From Ianthella basta (lineage: Eukaryota; Porifera; Demospongiae; Verongiida; Ianthellidae): 64,000 nt of DNA. The translations under genes and the position numbers were made by a program. The stretch lies in the NCBI GenBank assembly GCA_964019415.1, contig OZ025870.1, positions 5,756,915 through 5,820,914 of the forward strand. The letters run 5' to 3'. Shown here piece after piece: positions 54,424-64,000 of the stretch; the first letter of the stretch is position 1; each line of letters begins with the position of its first letter. The notes under the pieces were generated by a model that was not told where the DNA came from, ran no database searches, and worked only from the letters and a program-made list of their open reading frames with translations.

Positions 54424-55316
54424 ATGGCGGCCGGAAGTGGGCTGGGAACGAGACTAGGCAGTGCCTTACTTCTCGCTAACAGCTATGTAGACAATCCGTA
54501 CCTAACCAACCTGACAAGAATCGATCAAGCAGCTGTGGATTTCTGTAATACGTTTTCTACTCTCCGATTTGACCCTGTGATCTACTATGATGAGACAAGG
54601 GGTGGTTTCCTTGAGAAACTCCGCACCTTCGTACAGGATCCTACAAGAGCTACACAGAAGTACATTGTCTTCTTCTACATTGGCCACGGTGGAGACGGAG
54701 ATATCCTTTACATGCAGGATGGATTGGTAGTGACAACTAAGGAGATTGTCGACATCTTCTCTGGCCTCCCAAGCACCATGTTCAAGATATTCTTCATCGA
54801 TGCCTGCAGAGGAGACGAGAAGACACCGGGACCGGGTGGTTACTATTCAGAGTATCCAAACACCCTCGTGTCTCACTCAACGCTGCCACACAAAAAAGCC
54901 TGGCCCGGAGACGACTATGGTACGCGTACGTAGCTATGATGGTGCTCCGTAGTTTTGCATTGCAACCTATACTCACCCACTCCTAGCTTGAACTTTTCCT
55001 CAATTCGGTCTTAATGAGCGAAGTGGACAGACACCTTTGATATTATGTTTATCTCCTTGCAGGTTTATACTCGAAGACTCTACTGAATGCGCTGTTGAAC
55101 ACTGGTGGCACTGTGCAGTCTGCTCTTGATTCTGTTCAGGCACAGCTCCTTGTGCATGGTCAACAGTACCCACTGTACACAAATGCCGTTCCACCTCTCA
55201 GTTTGGAAGCAGATGTTAGGGCTGCTGGAGGCAAGCTGGAGCCCCCACCCCTTCCACGGAAAGTGACTGAGCTTCAGGCACAAATGGGAAAAATCAGAAA
55301 TGGTATATATGTATAA
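54424..55316 (+). CDS. Caspase/paracaspase-like cysteine protease (C14), two exons
   Basis: Exons 54424-54919 and 55063-55316 (stop TAA) join in phase 1 through a gtacgc donor and ttgcag acceptor, giving about 249 residues. The caspase-haemoglobinase fold is clear: ALLLANSYVDNPYLTNL as the first strand, YIVFFYIGHGGDGDILY with catalytic His88, then KIFFIDACRGDE with catalytic Cys128. Later come HSTLPHKKAWPGDDYGLYSK and TLLNALL, matching the small-subunit start. DACRG is nearer to caspase QACRG than to metacaspase DSCxSG; overall spacing is also like MALT1-type paracaspases. No prodomain is fused, so activation would need partners. Residues 1-12 come from sequence of the palindromic MITE family (atggcggccggaagtgggctgg). 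If an upstream exon exists, the acceptor ggcag at 54457-54461 could be used instead. The last exon could splice on at 55304. Confidence 0.7.
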
Positions 55317-55336
55317 TATACGTATGTGTAGTATGT

Positions 55337-55410
55337 ACCATTACCGAGGAAACCATGCATGTTTTTCAAGCCCTTAACTCCTACTTGGACATGGTTTCCT
55401 TGGTAATGGT
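55337..55410. repeat. Hairpin just after the caspase-like gene
   Basis: accattaccgaggaaaccat (55337 on) and atggtttccttggtaatggt (to 55410) pair with one mismatch. It starts about 20 bases after the stop codon. It could be a MITE or a structured 3' end. Confidence 0.7.
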
Positions 55411-55499
55411 ATATATAGACTTCTTGAAAGGGTTGTGTTGCTAATATTGGTAATTTATATTATCGTACTTGATGGTAGCATCAATGGAATGTAGTCTAC

Positions 55500-56940
55500 A
55501 CTAGTCTGGCTCGCTAGACTGTCCCATCTAAACGCCAGGCGATTAGGCTGGGAAGGTACTAGTCTAGCCACTAGCCCCTACTTTGTCATAGCGTGCGGGG
55601 GCGGAAGAAAAGATAAGGTGTAGCAGAATGTGTGAATTCCATGCCTCACAATCAATGCGCTACTGCCTACTGGACGGTTATCAAGAACGTTGATTATGAA
55701 CAACGTCAATGAATTATACTTAGTAACGAGAGGAAATGACGGCCAGAGGGTGGGAATTGTCATTGCATAGGCTTTCCTCGAGGATCGCGGGCTCCACAGC
55801 TTGCAGTGAACAAATTATTGTCTCGTATACGAGTGTCGCACTGTCCCAAGTTTGGTACAATAAGCACCTGTGGTCTCTATAATTGCTGCTGTGATCTGAC
55901 GCAGCAGTGATCTCATTGGTCAGCGTGATGTGTGGAATATACGCTTTCTGCTAGACCCTACTTTTCTTCTGCCCTCGTGCGCAATGACCAAGTAGGGGCT
56001 AGTGGCTAGACTAGGAAGGGATGGTCTAGTGGCAGTAATGATTAGTTCACACCTATTCAATCAACCAGATGTGTTTATCAGGAATTCGTGCTAATAGTAT
56101 TAATTGGCTTGAGGAGCTTCAGTTACACAAGAGTGGGTCTTCGTGGCTGTGGCTGTGTTCTAGCTTTGGTGATTGATGAGGGCTCGAAGCTCAGCAATCC
56201 CTCGCTCTATTCCTCCACTTTTACTCTTGGATCACTTTCGCGGAGAAGGTTGCAATGGGGCAGTCAACGGTTTAGAACTGGAAAAGATCGCACCTGCACT
56301 GTTAGATAGCGAGCGACACAAAGGCTACTTTCTTCCTTGGGCAGATGATGAGCTGGGGGAATTACTGAGCAACACGTAGCAGAGAAAATAGATGGAAATC
56401 AATGTAATACGTTTTGACCACTAAGGTCTTCATTAGTTTCAATACTCAGTATATGTACAGTATTGTAACTGATGAAGACTTTCATGGCCGAATCGTATGT
56501 TACATTGATTTTCATCTATTTTCTCTGCTACGTGTTGCTCAATAATTCCCACTGTCTTTTTGATGTCGTAGCAATTACCCTCTACCAAATTATATTAGAT
56601 GATGAGCTGTCGCAAGTATTTTCCCACGAGTAGTGGGAATAGGCTGACTGTAGTCTACAGTCAGCCTATATATCTGCCTTTCACCAACTTGTACTTCTGT
56701 TCTAGTGGTTGGCAGCAGCAATTGCAGAAGCGCTTGTACTGTACCATTTCATCTGATATATGGTTCGGCCCAATTGCGCAGATTTACCGTAGTGTATTGC
56801 TTATGAATTGCACAATACAATAGGTGTGACTTTGATAATGTGAAGGTGTGAACTAATCGTTGCCACAAGTAGACTGTCCCTCCCATTCATTGCCCAAGGC
56901 ATGATTGGACGGTCTAGCAAGCCAGACTAAGTGTACGCTA
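55500..56940. mobile_element. Composite TIR element, agtctggcttgctagacc family
   Basis: The outer ends ctagtctggctcgctagact and ggtctagcaagccagactaa are inverted. A second inverted pair (55559-55620 / 55960-56025, around ctagccactagcccctact) and a third (gattagttcacacc at 56040 / ggtgtgaactaatc at 56845) are nested inside. The small relative at 9797-10090 has the same outer ends and the third pair. The interior ORFs (56088-56379, 56599-56823) are unassigned. Confidence 0.6.
56350..56553. repeat. Long palindrome inside the composite element
   Basis: The arms ggaattactgagcaacacgt ... and acgtgttgctcaataattcc are nearly perfect reverse complements around 56450. Each arm, read inward to outward, contains a tgatgaagac...gtc/gcc-gaa/aaa string. 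Confidence 0.75.
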
Positions 56941-58380
56941 AAGTAGTTATCACCTTGCGATAACTTAGTTATCACCCAGTGATAACACCTGTCACCTAAT
57001 AATAACTAAAAATCATTGGCCGAAAAAGTAGGTGATAGTTGTAACCTATTGATATAACTATCACCATTTGACCTTTACTGGTCACCCTGACATGCATGGC
57101 TGATGTCCACTGATGTATCCTTTAGTCATTTGCATGTACAACTCATGCTCCTCCTTGCCCCGACCCAAGTGATTCAGACTTGGGTATTCTATCTGATTGT
57201 GCCACTTGAGACTAAGTATGACACCAATTGCAAGGTTGCCCTTTGTGAGCATAGAAGCACTGTTCACTGACCCATGTTGAGGTGTATCGGCAGCAGCAAC
57301 ATGGATTTGTTCCATTTTTAATTGTTTCATGTACTGTAGGGCGCTCCCGTGAGTGTAACATGAATTCCGGACTGAATAGGCTATATATATGTTTAATAAG
57401 CTAATATTATAGTGACAGAGCAGCTCCTAACCATACATAGTATTGATTGGTTTGACTCATGCGTGAAGGCAGTGGAGCATTGGCACAGGAAGAAAAGATA
57501 AGTTAAAGTAGGAGTTCCTAACAATGGGTGTCTTAACACAGCGCACCGCCTGCACGCGAAGGAACAGCTTCTATGTTTTCGCGCATTTAGGGCAGGAGTC
57601 AATGTGACGACAGACTGGGAGTTCCTGCATCCCTGTTCCTTTGTGTAGAGGTGGTCAGCAGTGCCATGTTTTGATTACTCTATTTTGTTCTGAACCCCTC
57701 ACTTTACTTTATTTGTCCCTTAAAAGCGGCTTGTGCAGGCGTCTTCAGATCAGGAACGAAGCTTGTCATTATTCTATGGGAATCTTCAGGTCTGGTGTCA
57801 TTCTCTTAGTATCACTTATGCCAACAGCGGCAGGAGAAACTGCTCTAACCCGTCCCTAAGAAGGCATGTACCTCTTCAACGGTGTGAGATGAAGATTACA
57901 TCACTCGCAGAACATAATTTGAATGTGTGATTGTCCAATCAAATGGCATTGTAGGCAGTAAAATCCCGTTTACCTGTGTGATATAGCTATAACATATACC
58001 TCGGCTTTCGGCCTCAGGAAACCTTCGTAATACAGTCTATATCTATTACATATATGTAGTACGGTGATTGCGCAACCATATGGAGCTAAGCATTAGCAGG
58101 TGGTCCTATATATATGTAGTACAGTAGGTTGGTTCACTGCCTCTATTTACGAACGCGGTGTTCATATTTACCTTGGTCTTCACGCCTTGGTAAATATGTA
58201 AGCGCCTCAGTCATACATATATATCGGTTATGGACCTCCCTACATACAGTACCATATAAATTCCATATACTTATTATTTTGCATTTCTTATAGGTTATGC
58301 ATTAGTATATATGTATCTTATGTGTACTGTCTATGTCACCAGTTGTTCCTTCTGGTTTGCTCTTGGGGGGGAAGTGACTA
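56941..58380. other. No gene recognised; short repeats
   Basis: 56946-57066 has several gttatcacc/ggtgataac repeats in both orientations. 58166-58204 is a hairpin (catatttacc / ggtaaatatg). ORFs at 57641-57930 are unassigned. Confidence 0.35.
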
Positions 58381-58700
58381 CACTGATGACGCTGTAATAC
58401 ACTGTATCTGTCATCTTCTGTGACTGCCTAGTCCAATGAAGTTGATCAAAGGCAACTCAATGCATGAAACAGTACTAAAATGGCTTCTGCCCTATAGTTG
58501 TAATTTCCTTTTGCAACAGTACAAAGTGCACAAAAACCATGTTATTATTTATGAAGTGGTCTATAGTGAGTTATCTTTCAAGAAAATTTTAGGTGACGTG
58601 GTGTAAGGTGTGATTCGGTGTCATCCCTTCTCATAAATGTTCTAGGTGTATTCATCTCTAGTGTACAACCCTACACACATCCCCTCCCTCCATTCCACAG

Positions 58701-61700
58701 CTGTCCCTCCCCCGCCACCCTCCGGGACTTCCTCAGGATCAGCTAGCCAACCTCAGATGGGCATTGGTTTGAGTACATCAGGTGAAGAGCAAGAAGGTTA
58801 TAAAGCCTTTGAGCCAGACTTACACATGCATCCATGTCGTGTGATTGCCCATTTCATACAGTATTTTGTTGTGTTCTGTGCAGAAACCGCTGAATCTTCA
58901 GTGTCCAGCCTGAACAAACCACCTGCACATGAGGTGATTCCTCCCATGAGAGACATTGAAGAAGGGACCGCACCAAAAGGTATAACACATTGGGTGTGCA
59001 GGTAGTATGAACCTAAGATGGACTGGTTGGAATGGGACTGTACAAAAGCTGTAATGACTTTCAATTAGCAAGTCGTCTACCATTCGTGTTAATTCATGGT
59101 CAATGCTGTTAGTGCGATAGATGAATGCTATTAAAGATCATTAGAAGTCCTGGAGTTGCAGGAGGTACATATGTTGTTCAGGGCTGCATTGGAAGTGTTA
59201 TTGTGTCTGAGTGAAAGGTAACATGCAATGGTGCTACTTTGGCAGGCAGAACAGCCATGCTGTGACATGTTTAATATTAATTTGTCAAATGATAGCATTG
59301 AAAATTAAGATTGAACAGCTGTTCTATGCAATGAAAAGAGAGCCTTTTTATGGCTGCTACTGTATCTAAAAAGTGCCAGCCTGTGTGCATTTGTTAGTTT
59401 GCATTGAGCCTATATGCCTGCAATGGCTTAAATGAATGGTGACTCCATCACTTTCCAGAATACTGTTGCCCTGCTTTAGTGTCATGCAAGCAATTTGTCC
59501 ACCGTGAGTGGAAATGTGATTGTTGTCTGCAGTGGGGAAGCTTCCACAAGCTGTGCGTTTTGCGAAAAAAGCCTTCTCTAAGGCTGGAAAGAAATCAATT
59601 AAAGCTAAATTGAGTGCAAGCTAGTTTTTGCTGATGTACAATTGCCTGCGTAGTATGCATCACAAATTTTTGAAATTCTTTTGTGAATGCACAAAAAATA
59701 TGAATAGTGGTTTCATGCCCTGCTAATGATCATGAATGTCCCCCTGGGTATGAGGCTAGCTTCAGAGAGGTGACTCACATACCCTGTGTGCGGAAAGTTT
59801 GATCTCCTTACGTACATTATGTGTTGCAGAGGCTAAGATGTAATGGTATTGATTTATATGAGTTGAATAACTTATGCAGCGTTTCAAGTCTATTTACATA
59901 TGTCCTATGTCAGCAATGATACAATGTATTAAGCTTCAGTGTATTGGTATATGAAATGTTGTACTTAAGTGCTGTGAAATGGTTAGAGTAGTGATAGTGT
60001 GTAGTATGATGCATGTTCGTGCCATCATTAGTTTTCATGGGTCATTTGTATCATACTTAGATGAGCGTGAAGTTGCACCACAGACCATTTCGGGTCATCT
60101 TCAACCCTCCAGGCCAGTGGCAGAGCATGAAGCACAAGGTTTGTGTACTTGTGTGTTGTGAAAGCTGACGATTATAGCATCTTGTACTGTCTGTGTACAT
60201 ACTGTGTAGAGCGGCATTCCACAAGGGCATTTTTATTGAATATTCAGCATCTGGGTGGTACTGTGGGTAAGTTTAAGTAAACCCTTCTAATCTAGGACAC
60301 TCCCTAGAGGCGTGACCAGGAAATAGGATCTAGCTGGGGTGCATTTGGGCTACCTGAGAGTTAGTCTTGTTTCCAGCCCACTTCCGGACGCCATTTTGAC
60401 AAAGACAGCCATTTTAAGTGGGGCTAGGTAAGACTACGTGAGAGCAGATCTGTCACTTGTCTGTTGGAGCCATTGTGGGCAATCCCAATCTGAATTCAAA
60501 TTCAGAAAATTGAAGCTGTACTTGATTCTAGCCAAAGCAAGAGCACTAACCATGGGTGAGCTATTAACAATTCAGGGAGTGTGAATTCCTAGGAAAAATG
60601 ATTAAGTTTGCCTTAGTGTAAGATAGTCACAATCTCTTTGGTGATTTGCTTCTAATCTGAGTACCATGTATAGCTATAGATACTCCACCCTAAACCACAG
60701 TAGGGAAGCCCAACCAGTTTGCTTGTTAACTAGATGTAGAACTCGAAGGTGACAGTGGTAGCATTCTCATATTCATTGTCACGTGGTCACTGCCCTACAG
60801 TACAAACACAGGTGACTTTACACAACACATGTCACTCGAATGTTTTGTGATAGCCCCAGTGCTGTCTTTCGAATATTCTTAAGGGGGGTAGGAAAAACTG
60901 AAGTTTCAAGATTTAAGGGAAGAGGGAATACAAGGTTGGCATATGGCTTGCTAAACTTCCAAAGGGGAGTGAAAGTCGAGTTTCTATGCAAGGGGGAGCC
61001 CCCCCCCCCCCCCCCCCAAAATGCACCTCTGTCTTATGCACTATAAAACAATACTATCAAAGTGTCAAAGGGTGAAGACTATTTACTGCTTGCTACCCGG
61101 ATTCTATGCTATGAAGTATACTTATTTTGTCAGTACATGTATACTACTGTTGCAATGCTATTGGCATGGTCATGTTTCTCTCAGAAAGCTACGTAGTAGC
61201 GTATGCTACCAGTCATTGACTACTTTTTGCCCCTTCAACTGTAACTCAGTTGATTCTTGTGGTGATCAATAGCTGAACACGAGCCGCTGTCTTGCTCAGC
61301 CATTTTGAAGCCATAACTAGATTCAATGCATGCTCATCACTTCCATTGACCCTGGTGATTAACCAGTTATCGACTACACATACAATTGCCTATACCAATT
61401 ATATTTTTACGTATTCTCACAAAAAATTATTCCGTAACTTTGCTTCGCAACAACCCTGCATGCAATCTGGGGTTTGAAAGGATTGAAGAGCCAGTTGTGA
61501 CAAGTCCTACCCTAAATAGCTCTAAGTGTTGTGTGCCTCTTGCCGAAACTGGTATGCATTATATGAAGTTTTAGCAGAGAGGCCTGGTGCCCAACAATGG
61601 TGCCTGGGCTCTGTGCAGTCAATGACGTCTCCCCAGCGAAGGAGAGTTGAGGCTGGCCTGGTGGGGTCATATCTGCGGGGTGCAAGTGAAGGCATGCAAT

Positions 61701-63768
61701 GGGTTGATGCTGGGTTACACTTTGTTTTGGTCCAGGCAGTGGAGGTGATTCTATTGCTGAACAGACCATTCTTAGGCGCTGGGCATCTGCTGACCCTATC
61801 CGGGCAGTACAGGCTGTGTAAGATGAAGGTCCTAGGCCATGTAGACAGCACTTTGCGTGGTCTGCATCCGAATGCAGAAGTACATTGCGTAGGAATTGTC
61901 ATTAGCAGTCGCCTATGGACTTTCTGAAGGTCAGTCGGCAGCTGTGTGCACATCCTCCGTCTGTAAAAGCCATTCAGGAGGATGACCTGTGTTATGTAGT
62001 CAGTGCCACTTCTGGTCTGCTCCTGATGCATGGAAGTAGGAGCCTGTTCCTTTCTTTGTAAATTCAAGATGGCAGACAATTGGTTCATGGGTTTTCGCTG
62101 CACTCTCTTCAGCAGCATCTTATTCGCATACCTGCCCCCTTAGATCAAGATGTGGTACAGCGTTCGACAACTGGGAAAGTTTGCTTGCAGTGCGTTGATG
62201 CATGGGAGGAGTTCGCAGACAACCATAGGAGCTCCTTTTTTGCGTTGCAGCACAGGATTCAACTCTACCTCTGCAGGACAGTGTCCTGATTGCATCAAGT
62301 ATAGAGCAACACAGTTTAAGATACCAATGAACCAGATTTACAGATATTTGAACAGCATTGACACGTATGTACCATACTGCACAAGGTAGTTTATATATGG
62401 TAGGGGGGCCATAAGTCCTTTCTCTACAGTAAAGTGATTACATTTCTACACTTCATCATTCATAAGAAGCATCTGCCTTTCAATTCCACCTTCTGTGACT
62501 GAATAAGAAATCGTCAAAAGCTGGCTGCACGGCTGTGTCAGCGTACTCCAACTTATTGTAGCCAATTAGCGTCCATGGCTCTAATTCCTGATGCATAGTA
62601 CTTACACAGCAGTGACAGCTTGTACTGCACACCAAAGTAGTCAAGAACTTGCAATTGGATCCAGAATTCCCTATGATAAACATAGTCCATGCATTTTAGT
62701 TGATCTGACAAAGCTCCTTAAGTGTAGCTCTGAGTTGTCCTTACAGCCCATGCTTAATCATATGATGTCATTGCTTCTGGCAAATAACCCCAACAGTGCA
62801 AGTGTCACCAGCTGCCTACCATTCGAAGAAGGCCTATCTGTATTCCGGTATGAAGATTCACTATACACATAGATATTCTGTTAACTGTTTGTGAGGAAAT
62901 CAACGAGTCAAATACTGCAATAATTCAGTGACTCAGAGTTCTTCAGATAATAATTAGATGTGAAACATTTATGACCGAAGATTTTGTTTATGACTAAGGG
63001 TTAGTTGTGTCTGTGCAAAGTTTGTTCACATAGTTGAAGCCCCATAGATTGAGGATGTCAATGACACCAAACGCAAGCCATTTTGCCTGCAATGAAAAGT
63101 AGTAGCAGCCCGAAACTTATGAATTTTAGAATTAGGGTGTGTTTGGAAATAGTACCCTGACTGTACATATTCTCCTAAGTAATTACAGTGGCACACTATT
63201 GTACACCAGTAAACCTAGATGTGTTGCGTGGTGTTCATATTGTAGGTTAAAACATTCAATGCTCCTTCTCCCTGTATGATAAATGTATTAGCTCAGTGGC
63301 TCCATGGCTGCAGTGTTTGACCCCTCACAATTCCCTCCTTTCATTCCACAGCTGTCTCACCACCTGGTGGACCTGCTGGTGGACAAGTGACCAGTATAAA
63401 AATAACACACGCAGATGGTAAGGGCATTAAGTACCATGACTTGTGAACATGAGACATTCAATGACATATTGTGTTGCCTGCCTATGACAGATGTGCTAGA
63501 TGCAATTGGGGGGGAACTTGATGCAAAGTGGAGACATTTTGGCACTTTTCTTCGTTTTGAGCCCCCACTGATGGACACAATTGAGAGTGACCATAACAAG
63601 AGTGTCACTGACTGTATGCTAGACCTGGTTACCAAGTGGGTGGCGTACTACGAAGGTAGTGGTAGCCTCCCTCGCACATGGCAGACAGTGGTGAACGCGG
63701 TGAGGAAATCAAAGCATACGAAACTGGCTGAGAAATTGGCAAAGACATACGGAGTGAGCAGTAAGTGA
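58701..63768 (+). CDS. Gene D: cassette-linker protein ending in a Death domain
   Basis: Exons: PPP 58701-58796, ETAES 58884-58979, GASEV-type 60061-60138 (here DEREVAPQTISG), KARA 60532-60555 (AKARALTMG), PPGG 63352-63417 (VSPPGGPAGGQVTSIK) and Death 63491-63768 (stop TGA). All cassettes are phase 1-1 with intact signals (gttata, gtataa, gtttgt, gtgagc, gtaagg) and no stops, so the unit appears functional. Layout and linker composition match gene B. The intron before PPGG is longer (about 2.8 kb) and contains the block shared with 9470-10720. The upstream neighbour is the caspase-like gene at 54.4 kb, about 3.4 kb away and on the same strand. The start exon was not identified; the protein could include an upstream domain not recognised here. 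Confidence 0.6.
60556..63351. repeat. Long intron of gene D with array-shared blocks
   Basis: 60556-61480 matches introns of genes B and unit 0, and contains a poly-C run at 60999-61017. 61560-62330 and 62400-62520 match unit 0 (9470-10720 and 11280-11400). 62530-63290 has no clear match elsewhere in the window and no exon. Long ORFs on either strand (such as 61522-62118) are not conserved in frame with unit 0. Confidence 0.5.
63491..63768 (+). CDS. Death domain terminal exon of gene D
   Basis: About 92 residues: DVLDAIGGELDAKWRHFGTF, LRFEPPLMDTIE, CMLDLVTKWV, LPRTWQTVVNAVRK and AEKLAKTYGVSSK. It aligns without gaps to the gene B Death exon; differences cluster in the first helix, around residues 20-35 and near the end. 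The conserved W positions are all kept. A short (GT)n run follows the stop codon. Confidence 0.8.
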
Positions 63769-64000
63769 GCGAGCAGTATTATTTGACATGTCGACTCTCT
63801 CTGTTTTGTGTGTGTGTGTTCCCTACAATAGTGCAGAGCTGCTGTAGTTGCACACCACAATGAGCAGTGATAATCTAGAACCACTTTCCATCGATGTGAA
63901 CAAATGGTTAACTCTGTTGTGCACTGACTCACGGCAGTATTCTTTTTGTGTGTAAGAAACAAACTTTCAACCACCTTCCCACCTTCACTACGGGGGAAAT
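63769..64000. repeat. Downstream flank of gene D
   Basis: Matches 36612-37270 and 11429-11720, the sequence following the Death exons: a short GT run, then tgcagagctgct, caaatggttaactctgttgt and ttcaaccaccttcccacctt. It indicates that another unit may begin beyond the right edge. Confidence 0.6.

Noticed and set aside
56946-57066. Direct and inverted gttatcacc repeats as a possible CRISPR-like array
   Set aside because: Units are short, irregular in spacing and in both orientations, in a eukaryotic context; simple decayed repeats are more likely.
61522-62118. A 198-codon - strand frame in the gene D intron
   Set aside because: The homologous block of unit 0 does not keep this frame, and the sequence shows no protein family features.

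Overview
The window is eukaryotic and animal. It has GT-AG introns, death-fold and caspase-like domains, a gamma-secretase APH-1 homologue, NHL-repeat and SWIM-finger fragments, several kinds of transposon, and long (GT)n, (GA)n and (TCCC)n tracts. Frequent tagctagc/atgcatgc strings and short introns would fit a demosponge such as Amphimedon, but that identification is an inference and was not tested. No rRNA, tRNA, CRISPR array or bacterial-type operon was seen.

The most striking structure is a tandem array on the + strand built from one gene type. Each unit has short cassette exons, all in phase 1-1: a proline-rich exon (PPP type), an ETAES exon, a GASEV exon, a tiny KARAITMG exon and a PPGG exon. 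These lead into a terminal exon with the stop codon. Two units end in a Death domain (gene B 33134-36611; gene D 58701-63768). One ends in a CARD-like exon (gene C 37659-46165). The other units are damaged: a remnant at 1-600; unit 0 at about 600-11830, with an exon fusion and the Death exon deleted to a few bases; unit A at 12142-13682, with a stop codon; and partial units at 30490-31012 and 32690-32979. Because all cassettes share one phase, any cassette could in principle splice in frame to any terminal exon.

Between the units lie other genes and mobile elements. 2.9-6.9 kb: an intact R2/NeSL-like non-LTR retrotransposon inside a (GA)n microsatellite. 13.3-13.6 kb: a small element with a hammerhead ribozyme core. 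15.2-17.9 kb: nested inverted-repeat elements. 19.3-22.6 kb: an unrecognised five-exon gene of about 505 residues. 23.7-26.4 kb: a broken CR1/L2-like retrotransposon next to a decayed hAT transposase. 27.3-28.5 kb: decayed NHL-repeat and SWIM-finger coding sequence. 41.2-45.3 kb: large fold-back elements in the intron before the CARD-like exon. 49.8-52.9 kb: exons of APH-1 with a stop codon and a frameshift. 54.4-55.3 kb: a two-exon caspase/paracaspase-like protease gene with its His-Cys pair intact. It lies between the CARD-ending and the last Death-ending unit.

Death domains, a CARD-like domain and a caspase-like protease side by side suggest an expanding apoptosis or innate-immunity locus. 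That is inferred from domain content and position only. First exons of the array genes were not identified, and all exon boundaries come from splice signals and frame, not transcripts.
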